A DNA stretch of 9,129 nucleotides from Campylobacterales bacterium (GTDB lineage Bacteria; Campylobacterota; Campylobacteria; Campylobacterales; QNZT01), in assembly GCA_015663225.1 (NCBI GenBank), contig DQSO01000029.1, forward strand, positions 1 through 9,129. The letters run 5' to 3'. Below the pieces are notes generated by a model, which saw only the letters and a list, made by a program, of their open reading frames with translations, was not told the DNA's origin and did not search any database. The position numbers and the translations under genes were made by a program. This document shows, piece after piece, positions 1 through 6,112 of the stretch. The first letter of the stretch is position 1, and every line of letters begins with the position of its first letter.

Positions 1-1
1 G

Positions 2-775
2 ATGAGTTATAATATAGAAAAATTTAAAACTATTCCAAAAGAGCTAAGAGAGCTTAAACAGCCAGTTTCAGAGCTTTTTTATATAGGAGAGAGTTCACTT
101 TTGCAAAAACCGCTAGTATCCATAGTAGGTACTAGAAAGCCTAGAAGCTATACACGAGAGTTAACAGCTAAATTATCCTCAAAACTATCAAATGTGGGAG
201 TTGTAGTTGTAAGTGGTGGAGCGATAGGAGTTGATACCATCGCTCATAAAAACTCATATCCAAACACCATAGCTGTTATGGCAAACTCTCTTGATATATA
301 CTATCCTGCGATAAATAGAAAACTATTTGATGATATATATAAAAACTCACTTGCTATTAGTGAGTATCAAGAGAACTTTAAAGCAAGAGTATATACATTT
401 GTACATAGAAATCGTATAGTTACAGCCCTTGGTGAGTGCTTGATTGTAACTGAAGCTGATAAGAATAGTGGAAGTCTCAGAAGTGTTGAGTTTGCATTGG
501 AGTATGGTAAAAAGATATATGTCCTCCCTCATAGAAGTGGCGAGAGTATAGGAACTCAAAAACTTATAGAGAGTGGACAAGCAGAAGTGATATACGATAT
601 AGACAATTTCGTAAGTAGATTTGGTAATATTAGTAAAAATAGTGATGAAATTATCACATTTTGTTCCAATAATTCATCTTTAAATGATGCAATATCAAAA
701 TATGGTAATAAAATATATGAGTATGAACTAGAAGGCAAGATAACAATAAAAGGATTAAAGGTATTTGTACCATGA
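2..775 (+). CDS. dprA: DNA processing protein DprA (Smf), recombination mediator
   Basis: DprA binds incoming single-stranded DNA in the cytoplasm and loads RecA during natural transformation. The 257-residue product has the Rossmann-like DprA core: GTRKPRSYT (43-51), SGGAIGVD (71-78), the HRNRIV segment (135-140) followed by SGSL (156-159), and GTQKLIESGQA (184-194). The C-terminal part (about 215-257) ends with a YELEGKI segment and matches, from memory, the small C-terminal domain of Helicobacter pylori DprA. There is no N-terminal SAM domain, as in Helicobacter and Campylobacter. The ATG lies one base from the window edge, so its ribosome binding site is not visible and a longer N-terminus cannot be excluded, although the length and first residues fit the short family form. 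It overlaps ruvX by four bases (ATGA), implying translational coupling. The dprA-ruvX pairing is also known in H. pylori. Confidence 0.93.
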   Translation: MSYNIEKFKTIPKELRELKQPVSELFYIGESSLLQKPLVSIVGTRKPRSYTRELTAKLSSKLSNVGVVVVSGGAIGVDTIAHKNSYPNTIAVMANSLDIYYPAINRKLFDDIYKNSLAISEYQENFKARVYTFVHRNRIVTALGECLIVTEADKNSGSLRSVEFALEYGKKIYVLPHRSGESIGTQKLIESGQAEVIYDIDNFVSRFGNISKNSDEIITFCSNNSSLNDAISKYGNKIYEYELEGKITIKGLKVFVP

Positions 776-1158
776 CAATAGCAAGTATAGATGTAGGACT
801 TAAAAGAATAGGTAGAGCAATCTGCTTAGATAGATCTATAGTATTTCCAAAAGATGCAATACTAAGAAAAAACAGAAACCAAGCTGCAAATGATGTAAGT
901 AAGTTTTTAAATGAGTGGAATATTGATTTACTGGTTGTTGGACTACCTAAGGGAGGCGATAGTGAAGATGAGATGAAAAGAAGAATAGAGCATTTTATTT
1001 CACTACTTGAATTTAAAAAAGAGATTGTATATGTTGATGAATACGGTAGCACTCAAGAAGCAAAAGAGTCTACAAAAGGTATCTTTAAACATAAAAAAGA
1101 TGGCAAGATTGACTCCATAGCTGCAAAAATAATACTTGAAAGGTATTTAGAAATATAA
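772..1158 (+). CDS. ruvX: YqgF/RuvX-family putative Holliday junction resolvase / pre-16S rRNA nuclease
   Basis: This 128-residue RNase H-fold nuclease belongs to the YqgF/RuvX family, whose members act in Holliday junction resolution and/or 16S rRNA 5'-end maturation. Visible motifs are D7-V-G9 with KRIG (11-14) in the first strand, VVGLP (55-59), an acidic DE pair (89-90) in YVDEYGSTQEA, and KIDSIAAKIILERYL (112-126) with Asp114 as the likely last acidic ligand. The usual DERLTT-like motif is changed to DEYGST, but the acidic positions are kept. The length is slightly below the usual 135-150 residues. The ATG overlaps the dprA stop by four bases, so the two are probably co-transcribed and coupled. 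I saw no strong terminator after it, only a 5-bp hairpin at 1166-1178. Confidence 0.9.
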   Translation: MTIASIDVGLKRIGRAICLDRSIVFPKDAILRKNRNQAANDVSKFLNEWNIDLLVVGLPKGGDSEDEMKRRIEHFISLLEFKKEIVYVDEYGSTQEAKESTKGIFKHKKDGKIDSIAAKIILERYLEI

Positions 1159-1203
1159 ATAACTACTACATTTTGTAGCACTTTAAATTAATCAAGAATT
1201 TTA

Positions 1204-1221
1204 AGTTAAAGATATTTAACT
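1204..1221. promoter_or_regulatory. Inverted repeat upstream of the MepK-like gene, possible operator
   Basis: AGTTAAA and TTTAACT form perfect 7-bp arms around a GATA spacer. The repeat is centred about 37 bp upstream of the proposed -10 element, where an activator could sit. No regulator is assigned: the arms are in the opposite order to the TTAAC-N4-GTTAA sites of the Crp/Fnr-type regulator NssR. The AT-rich composition makes chance occurrence possible. Confidence 0.3.
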
Positions 1222-1245
1222 ATTTACTTTTCAAGGTAAAGAAAT

Positions 1246-1254
1246 TGTTAAAAT
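1246..1254 (+). promoter_or_regulatory. Probable extended -10 promoter element (TGtTAAAAT)
   Basis: TG-N-TAAAAT is an extended -10 sequence placed about 30 bp before the TTG start of the MepK-like gene, leaving a short leader that contains the AAGGAG site. No clear -35 is visible, which is normal for sigma-70 promoters in Campylobacterota. The identical TGTTAAAAT occurs upstream of the minus-strand cytochrome-like gene (8409-8401). Confidence 0.45.
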
Positions 1255-1272
1255 ATTCTTAATCAATAAATT

Positions 1273-1278
1273 AAGGAG
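1273..1278 (+). promoter_or_regulatory. Ribosome binding site AAGGAG that fixes a TTG start
   Basis: AAGGAG ends five bases before TTG 1284-1286. No ATG or GTG in the frame lies between this site and the Tat signal, so TTG is the start codon. Confidence 0.8.
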
Positions 1279-1283
1279 ATATT

Positions 1284-1847
1284 TTGCAAGAAACAAATCT
1301 GAACAGAAGAACCTTTTTAAAAACAACAGGAGTTATTGCCACCTCACTACTAATACTACCTGATGATCTATTAGCTAGTAACAAAAAAACTCAAAGATTA
1401 AATCTCTATAGTACTCATGCAAAAAAGATTTTTCATCCTAGACTATATAAGTCATCTGGAAAATTAGATATTATGGGCTTATTTGAACTAGATAAAGCTA
1501 TGATGGACTACAGATCATACGAAATAAAAAGAACAAACTTTAAACTTGCTAAACTACTTTTTAAAATCAACTCAGAAATCGGCTTTCATAAAAGAATAAA
1601 TATTCACTCAGGATTTCGTTCTGCAAAAACTAACAGAGACCTACGAAGATACAGTACAGGTGTTGCTAAAAATAGTTATCATATAAAAGGTGAAGCTGTA
1701 GATATAAGTGTAAATGGATTAAGAATCAGTAAGTTAAAAGATATTATAAAAGGCATTCATCATAATGGCGGAATAGGGTACTATCCAAATAGTGGTTTTA
1801 TTCATATAGATGTAGGAAATAAAAGAAGTTGGAGTTCATACTCATAA
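1284..1847 (+). CDS. Tat-exported DUF882/peptidase M15-like murein endopeptidase (YcbK/MepK family)
   Basis: This is a predicted periplasmic zinc peptidase acting on peptidoglycan. MepK of E. coli, the best-known relative, cleaves 3-3 cross-links; the exact bond cut here is not known. The 187-residue product begins with a Tat signal: NRRTFLK (7-13) followed by a hydrophobic stretch up to about residue 31. The catalytic domain shows SGFRS (109-113), STGVAKNSYH (124-133), the HxxGxAxD zinc motif with His133 and Asp140, GGIGYYP (162-168), and FIHIDVG with His174 and Asp176, then the conserved RSW near the end. All expected metal ligands are present, so it should be active. The start is TTG, supported by AAGGAG five bases upstream. 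The gene stands alone with its own probable promoter and is followed at 83 bases by a lipoprotein gene on the same strand. Confidence 0.88.
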   Translation: MQETNLNRRTFLKTTGVIATSLLILPDDLLASNKKTQRLNLYSTHAKKIFHPRLYKSSGKLDIMGLFELDKAMMDYRSYEIKRTNFKLAKLLFKINSEIGFHKRINIHSGFRSAKTNRDLRRYSTGVAKNSYHIKGEAVDISVNGLRISKLKDIIKGIHHNGGIGYYPNSGFIHIDVGNKRSWSSYS

Positions 1848-1929
1848 TAAGGTTTAATATATTTAACTTAGTAAAAGTTGGAACACCTTTTGCTTTATTT
1901 TTTTTAACTAAGAAAAAAAGGATAACAAA

Positions 1930-2478
1930 ATGAAAAAAATTTTAACTTCAACTCTACTACTAGCAGCAACTCTTCTTCTAACAGGATGTAACCAAGCTTC
2001 AACAGAAACTACTACTTCTAGTAAATTAAAAACACAAGAAATAACAAGCTCAAGTATCAATACAAGATCTATTACAAATGTTTACTATGATGTATTAGCA
2101 CAAGGGAACTATCCATCTGATTTTTCAGAGTATGATGATGCAAATATAACTTTAAAAGCATATCATAGCGATATTGAAGAAGATGTAAAAGATTTTTCTA
2201 AAAAATTTAAAGCACTAACAGGTAAAGTTATAAAAAAATTAGATGGAAATTTTATAGTAGCAAAAGCTGGAATTAAAAATAATAGCTCTTACGAGATACA
2301 AGTAAGAATGGTAGAAGATAGAGTAAGCTATACAAAGGTTTATCTATCAGTAGTTCACTCAACAACACAATGCCTAACATCACCTGCTATATCATCTCCA
2401 TATACTATAATCAATATTCCAAATGATCATAAAGAAGTTAAGTTTGAAGTGAGTCATTTAGAGATAAAGTGTAATTGA
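1930..2478 (+). CDS. Uncharacterised lipoprotein
   Basis: I do not recognise this 182-residue protein. The N-terminus is a lipoprotein signal: basic MKK, a hydrophobic core, then the lipobox LLTGC with Cys20 as the lipidated residue. Asn at +2 gives no inner-membrane retention signal, so outer-membrane placement is likely. A Ser/Thr-rich linker (about 22-48) leads into a globular part with alternating hydrophobic strands. Two further cysteines, Cys148 and Cys181, could form a disulfide in the periplasm. An AAGG site about eight bases before the ATG supports the start. It lies between the MepK-like peptidase and the copper-receptor operon, separated from both by spacers, so a functional link to either is only a guess. 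Confidence 0.85.
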   Translation: MKKILTSTLLLAATLLLTGCNQASTETTTSSKLKTQEITSSSINTRSITNVYYDVLAQGNYPSDFSEYDDANITLKAYHSDIEEDVKDFSKKFKALTGKVIKKLDGNFIVAKAGIKNNSSYEIQVRMVEDRVSYTKVYLSVVHSTTQCLTSPAISSPYTIINIPNDHKEVKFEVSHLEIKCN

Positions 2479-2518
2479 ACCCTCTTTATACCCTAACCAC
2501 AGCGGTAACAACCCCTAC

Positions 2519-2531
2519 TTCTCTTAGAGAA
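2519..2531. repeat. Short palindrome TTCTCTTAGAGAA
   Basis: Six-base arms TTCTCT/AGAGAA flank a single central T in the 220-bp spacer before the receptor gene. It has no T-tract, so it is not a convincing terminator, and it is too far from the receptor start to be a core promoter element. The rest of the spacer (2479-2666) holds several CCCTA stretches and AT-rich DNA; I see no gene there. Confidence 0.3.
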
Positions 2532-2649
2532 ATAAAAGGTATATGTATAAAATTATCTCCAAAACATTAACAGCAATAAGTTTTAAAATAGATAGATTAA
2601 CACCCTAAAAAATTACTTTTCTTTTATTATCTAAAAGTTAACAAAAAAT

Positions 2650-2655
2650 TAATAC
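2650..2655 (+). promoter_or_regulatory. Possible -10 element (TAATAC) for the receptor operon
   Basis: TAATAC lies about 44 bases before the receptor ATG. If used, transcription would start near 2662, just ahead of the inverted repeat at 2667, putting that hairpin at the very 5' end of the mRNA. TATTAT at 2625-2630 is an equally plausible alternative, and no -35 is evident. Confidence 0.25.
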
Positions 2656-2666
2656 TTCATTGTTAA

Positions 2667-2694
2667 ACTCCTTTTATAAATAATAAAAAGGAGT
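2667..2694 (+). promoter_or_regulatory. Perfect 9-bp inverted repeat sequestering the ribosome binding site of the receptor gene
   Basis: ACTCCTTTT (2667-2675) and AAAAGGAGT (2686-2694) are exact reverse complements around a 10-base AT-only loop (2676-2685). The ribosome binding site AAGGAG (2688-2693) for ATG 2699 lies completely in the 3' arm, so in the mRNA the 5' arm would pair with the anti-SD target. This could make translation depend on temperature, a protein, a small RNA or ribosome occupancy. Alternatively, the AT-rich element could be a DNA operator (Fur-family sites are of this character) or a 5' mRNA-stabilising hairpin. It is not a normal terminator, since no T-tract follows the 3' arm. 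Confidence 0.6.
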
Positions 2695-2698
2695 GTTC

Positions 2699-4699
2699 AT
2701 GAACAAAAAAATCTATCTAAGTATAGTTTGTGCTTTATCACTAAATGCTGCTGATTTACAGTTAGATACTATACATATAGAAGAAACAGTTGATACTATA
2801 AAGGTATCAAATGTTAGTGGAGAAGCACTAAAGTCTGGTGATCTTGCAGATTCACTGACTAAAGCATCCCCTAGTATTGCTCTTAGTAGAAGAAGTGGTA
2901 TAGCAAATGACATAGTACTTCGTGGTCAAAAAAGAGACAATATCAATGTAACTATAGATGGTGCTAGAATCTTCGGTGGTTGTCCAAACAGAATGGATCC
3001 ACCAATATCTCATGTAATAACAAATCTTATAGAGAGTGTTAGTGTTAATGAAGGTCCTTTTGATGTAGAGAACTTTGGAACACTTAGTGGATTAGTTCAA
3101 GTCTATACAAAACAACCATCAAAAGAGTTTCAAGGAGAGATAAATCTTAATGCGGGTAGCTTTGGTTATAAAAAAGGTTCTCTCTCTTTAAGTGGTGGAA
3201 ATGAAAAAGTAAAAGTATTATTTAGTGCATCTAGGGAATCAAGTGAGCAATATGAAGATGGGAATGGTGATAACTTTGCAGATCAACTCAAAAAATCTGC
3301 TGTAGCAATATCTAGTCAGTATCAAACAAAATATGAAGATATGGATGCTTATGAGAAAAAATCTTTTATGGGGAAAGTTTTTATAAATCTAACTGATAAT
3401 CAAGAGTTAAGACTTAGCTACACTGCAAATAGAAGTGATAATGTACTATATCCATCATCACCAATGGATGCCGAAAAAGATGACTCTGATCTTTATTCTA
3501 TAGGCTATACGATAAAAAATCTTTCTAACTACTCTAAAAAGCTTGATTTTTTATATTATCGCACAGAGGTTATACACCCTATGTCAACAGTTTATAGAAA
3601 TGTCTCAGCTACTAAAGGTATAGTTAGAAATGCTATGTTTAGTCAAGTTAAAGGTTTAAGAGTTAAAAATAGTTTTGATACTAAATTTGCAAAAATAACT
3701 ATAGGAGTTGATGGAAGTGATAGAAAGTGGGATGGGCAGTACTCAAAGAAAGATGGTATAAATATAAATAAAAGTATTGATAATGCACTTACTAAAAATA
3801 GAGCAGTATTTGCACAAGTTTCTAAAATTATTGGTCAAACTGATCTAAAATTTGGTGCAAGGTATGATAAAACTGACTCTTCAAGTCAAAATACAGCAGA
3901 AAAAGACAATAACTACAATAGCTTAAGTGCTAATATCTTTGCAACTTATCATGCAGATAAATCTACTGATTATTTTATAGGTATTGGCAGATCAACAAGA
4001 GTTCCTGATGGAAGAGAGCTCTACTTTCATGGCAAGGATATGACTGGAGCTACAGCAGGTGGACAAGTTGGAAATCCAGATTTAAAACAAACTACAAACA
4101 GTGAGATTGATTTAGGTCTGAAAAAAACTTATGCAACTACTACTATAAAAGCAAAACTATTTTATTCAAAACTTAAAGATTATATATATTTTAATGCAGC
4201 AGTAAAACCTAGCTTTTTAAATATAGATGCAAAGATATATGGAGTTGAGCTTAGTGGTTCTTCTTTAATAACTGATAGATTATCTCTTGATTACTCTGCA
4301 ACATATCAAAAAGGTAAAAAAGATACTCCACTAGAAGGACAAAATGATACAAATTTAGCTGATATAGCTCCATTAAGAGCAAATATCTCAGCAGATTTTG
4401 AGTATGATTCAACAACAAGTATAAAACTTGGTATGATGGTATCTGCAAAATGGAATACTTTAGATGCTGATAATGGTGAACAAGAACTACCAGGATATGC
4501 AATAGCAAATCTAAAAATTGATAAAGAACTAAATCATAATATAAAGTTAACTATAGGTGTTGATAATCTGTTTAATAAGGCATATACAACATCAAATACA
4601 TATAATGATTTAACACTTATAGCTGCTGGTGGAGGAACAAAAACCTTGACAAATGAACCTGGTCGTTATCTGTATATCAACTGTAGTTATAAATTTTAG
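2699..4699 (+). CDS. TonB-dependent outer-membrane receptor, OprC/NosA-like (copper)
   Basis: This is an outer-membrane gated channel that imports a substrate using energy passed by TonB. The 666-residue protein has a signal peptide with probable cleavage after Ala17, then DTIHI (23-27) as a TonB box and a second similar DTIKV (32-36). The plug domain (about 40-140) contains LRGQKRDNINVTIDG and GGCPNRMDPP, and a 22-strand type barrel ends in a terminal Phe. Cys95-x3-Met99 in the plug and His293-Pro-Met295 in an extracellular-loop region reproduce the CxxxM/HxM copper site described for Pseudomonas OprC, so copper is the likely substrate. Alternative substrates cannot be excluded from sequence. 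ATG 2699 is chosen over GTG 2693 because AAGGAG (2688-2693) overlaps the GTG and stands five bases before the ATG. It heads an operon with exbB, exbD and tonB. Confidence 0.9.
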   Translation: MNKKIYLSIVCALSLNAADLQLDTIHIEETVDTIKVSNVSGEALKSGDLADSLTKASPSIALSRRSGIANDIVLRGQKRDNINVTIDGARIFGGCPNRMDPPISHVITNLIESVSVNEGPFDVENFGTLSGLVQVYTKQPSKEFQGEINLNAGSFGYKKGSLSLSGGNEKVKVLFSASRESSEQYEDGNGDNFADQLKKSAVAISSQYQTKYEDMDAYEKKSFMGKVFINLTDNQELRLSYTANRSDNVLYPSSPMDAEKDDSDLYSIGYTIKNLSNYSKKLDFLYYRTEVIHPMSTVYRNVSATKGIVRNAMFSQVKGLRVKNSFDTKFAKITIGVDGSDRKWDGQYSKKDGININKSIDNALTKNRAVFAQVSKIIGQTDLKFGARYDKTDSSSQNTAEKDNNYNSLSANIFATYHADKSTDYFIGIGRSTRVPDGRELYFHGKDMTGATAGGQVGNPDLKQTTNSEIDLGLKKTYATTTIKAKLFYSKLKDYIYFNAAVKPSFLNIDAKIYGVELSGSSLITDRLSLDYSATYQKGKKDTPLEGQNDTNLADIAPLRANISADFEYDSTTSIKLGMMVSAKWNTLDADNGEQELPGYAIANLKIDKELNHNIKLTIGVDNLFNKAYTTSNTYNDLTLIAAGGGTKTLTNEPGRYLYINCSYKF

Positions 4700-4703
4700 G
4701 AGG
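4698..4703 (+). promoter_or_regulatory. Ribosome binding site AGGAGG overlapping the receptor stop and fixing a TTG start for exbB
   Basis: A full-consensus AGGAGG shares two bases with the receptor stop codon TAG (4697-4699) and ends four bases before TTG 4708-4710. This supports the TTG start and suggests coupling of exbB translation to the receptor. Confidence 0.8.
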
Positions 4704-4707
4704 CATA

Positions 4708-5127
4708 TTGGAGCATTTAACAAACATAGTTGATTATGGTGTTATTGGACTTTTGATTTTTATGAGTATTCTCTCTTTTACTTTTTTTATAGAGAGGATA
4801 CTTTTTTTTAGAAAAGTTGATATATTAAGTTTTGCACATATAAAAAAGCTTGAAAACTCTTTAACTAAAAACTTAACAACCATAGCAACTATAGCTTCAA
4901 ATGCTCCATATATTGGGCTTTTAGGAACAGTGTTAGCTATCATGCAAACCTTTATAGATATGGGGACAGCTGATATTGTGGCTACTAAGATTATGAGTTC
5001 TCTAGCCCTTGCACTCAAAACTACAGCTATTGGACTTTTTGTAGCTATAGCAGCAGTTGTTTTTTACAATATATTATCAAGAAAAGTAGAAATTTTTTTA
5101 GCAGAGTATGAGAGTGAAAAAGTTTGA
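4708..5127 (+). CDS. exbB: ExbB, proton-channel subunit of the TonB energising complex
   Basis: ExbB forms the inner-membrane pentamer that, with ExbD, uses proton motive force to drive TonB. The 139-residue product is the short form, well under the 244 residues of E. coli ExbB. It keeps three membrane helices: about 10-34 ending in the conserved ER (29-30), about 66-84 with APYIGLLGTV (66-75), and about 100-121 with ALKTTAIGLFVAIAAVVFYN. In the last helix an Ala stands where many ExbB proteins have AIP. The cytoplasmic loop is cut down to about 30 residues. The start is TTG behind a strong AGGAGG. The 3' end overlaps exbD by 20 bases, so the two are co-translated. Adjacency to the receptor and tonB argues for the TonB system rather than TolQ or MotA. 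Confidence 0.92.
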   Translation: MEHLTNIVDYGVIGLLIFMSILSFTFFIERILFFRKVDILSFAHIKKLENSLTKNLTTIATIASNAPYIGLLGTVLAIMQTFIDMGTADIVATKIMSSLALALKTTAIGLFVAIAAVVFYNILSRKVEIFLAEYESEKV

Positions 5128-5485
5128 TAATATAAACATCATCCCTTTTGTTGATGTTTTATTGGTTTTACTAGCTATTATCCTTATAACTTCAACCCTT
5201 GTAGATAAAAAGATTATACCACTATCCTTGCCATCTTCATCTTCACAAAAAGAGTTAAAAAAAGATGATATAGTTATAACTATCAAGAAAAATGGTGAGC
5301 TTTACTTTCAAAAAGAGATAATAACTTTAAAAAAACTAGACGAAAAACTTTTGACTTTATCAAATGATTCATTTATTGCAATCAACTGTGATAAAGACTC
5401 AAGATTTGAAAACTTTGTTGATATACTTGACATGATAAAGGCAAAAAACTTTGATAATCTCTCCATAATAACTAAAGATGAATAG
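5108..5485 (+). CDS. exbD: ExbD, proton-translocating partner of ExbB
   Basis: ExbD is a single-span inner-membrane protein with a periplasmic domain that contacts TonB. The 125-residue product has a short cytoplasmic tail, then NINIIPFVDVLLVLLAIILI (8-27), the typical ExbD/TolR signature. Asp16 corresponds to the protonatable aspartate essential in ExbD, and the helix spans about 12-31. The periplasmic part (about 40-125) has the expected pattern of a strand, the ITIKKNGELYF segment and a helix. ATG 5108 lies inside exbB; GTG at 5114 in the same frame is an alternative start. Its end overlaps tonB by eight bases. TolR is the main alternative, but the neighbouring receptor and TonB favour ExbD. 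Confidence 0.92.
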   Translation: MRVKKFDNINIIPFVDVLLVLLAIILITSTLVDKKIIPLSLPSSSSQKELKKDDIVITIKKNGELYFQKEIITLKKLDEKLLTLSNDSFIAINCDKDSRFENFVDILDMIKAKNFDNLSIITKDE

Positions 5486-6074
5486 AACTTCTTTCTCATT
5501 TTTAATATCTGCAACAATACATATTGCACTTCTTATTCTAGTTCTTTGGGGATTTACCACTCAACCAAAAGTAGTTAAAACTATAAATACTAAAGTTATT
5601 TCACTATCTCATATCGTTATAAAAAAACCTAAACCAATTCCAGAAGTAAAAGTTATTCAAGAAAAAAAATATGAACCCAAAACAATCAAGAAAAAAAGAA
5701 AAACTAAAAAGAAGTCTGTAAAAAAAAGGCAAAAAAAATATACTAAAAAACCAGTAGTTAAAAAGATAGAAAAATCTCATACTTTCACAGATATATCAAC
5801 TAGATATATTTTAATAAATAAATCAAAAATATACCAAGCAATACAAAGAGCAAAAAGATACCCTCGCATGGCAAAAAAACTTGGTATACAAGGAATAGCT
5901 CTTGTAACTTTCACCCTAACTACTTCAGGTAAAGTAATAAATATTCAAACTAGTGGAGCAAAAAGCATACTTCTTAAATCTGCTAAAAAAACCATTATTG
6001 AAGCTTCATCTTCATTTCCAAGACCATCACAAAATATTACTATATCAGTCCCTATTAGCTATAAACTAAGATAA
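5478..6074 (+). CDS. tonB: TonB, energy transducer to outer-membrane receptors
   Basis: TonB is anchored in the inner membrane, spans the periplasm and pulls on the TonB box of outer-membrane receptors. The 198-residue product has one N-terminal helix (about 8-27) with Ser11-x3-His15, matching the SxxxH motif required for coupling to ExbB/ExbD. The linker (about 49-100) is unusually lysine/arginine-rich with few prolines (51, 53, 55, 67, 92), instead of the usual Pro-Lys repeats. The C-terminal TonB domain (about 118-198) shows YPRMAKKLGIQG (128-139), a VTFTLTTSGKV strand pair, and the SFPRP and ISVPISYKL end. The ATG overlaps the exbD stop by eight bases. Tight overlap of the three genes with the receptor suggests a TonB complex dedicated to that receptor. 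Confidence 0.93.
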   Translation: MNRTSFSFLISATIHIALLILVLWGFTTQPKVVKTINTKVISLSHIVIKKPKPIPEVKVIQEKKYEPKTIKKKRKTKKKSVKKRQKKYTKKPVVKKIEKSHTFTDISTRYILINKSKIYQAIQRAKRYPRMAKKLGIQGIALVTFTLTTSGKVINIQTSGAKSILLKSAKKTIIEASSSFPRPSQNITISVPISYKLR

Positions 6075-6112
6075 TTTAAGTAAACTGTTATTTTATATAA
6101 AAAGGTTAATTA

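Noticed and set aside
1166..1178. CTACA-TTT-TGTAG hairpin after ruvX
   Set aside because: A five-base stem with no T-tract behind it is too weak to call a terminator.
1871..1903. AAAAG...CTTTT followed by a T-rich run before the lipoprotein gene, considered as a terminator
   Set aside because: The stem is only five AU-rich pairs with mismatches inside; the T-run may be plain composition.
2481..2607. Repeated CCCTA stretches in the spacer before the receptor, considered as a repeat array
   Set aside because: The copies are irregularly spaced and differ in flanks, so no repeat unit can be defined.
2543..2608. A 21-codon reading frame in the receptor leader (MYKIISKT...), a possible leader peptide
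   Set aside because: AAAAGG lies only three bases before the ATG, the peptide has no Cys/His/Met pattern or codon run that would suggest attenuation, and short frames are common in AT-rich DNA.
2693..2698. GTG start two codons before the receptor ATG
   Set aside because: It overlaps the AAGGAG site itself, so the ribosome could not use both; ATG 2699 has correct spacing.
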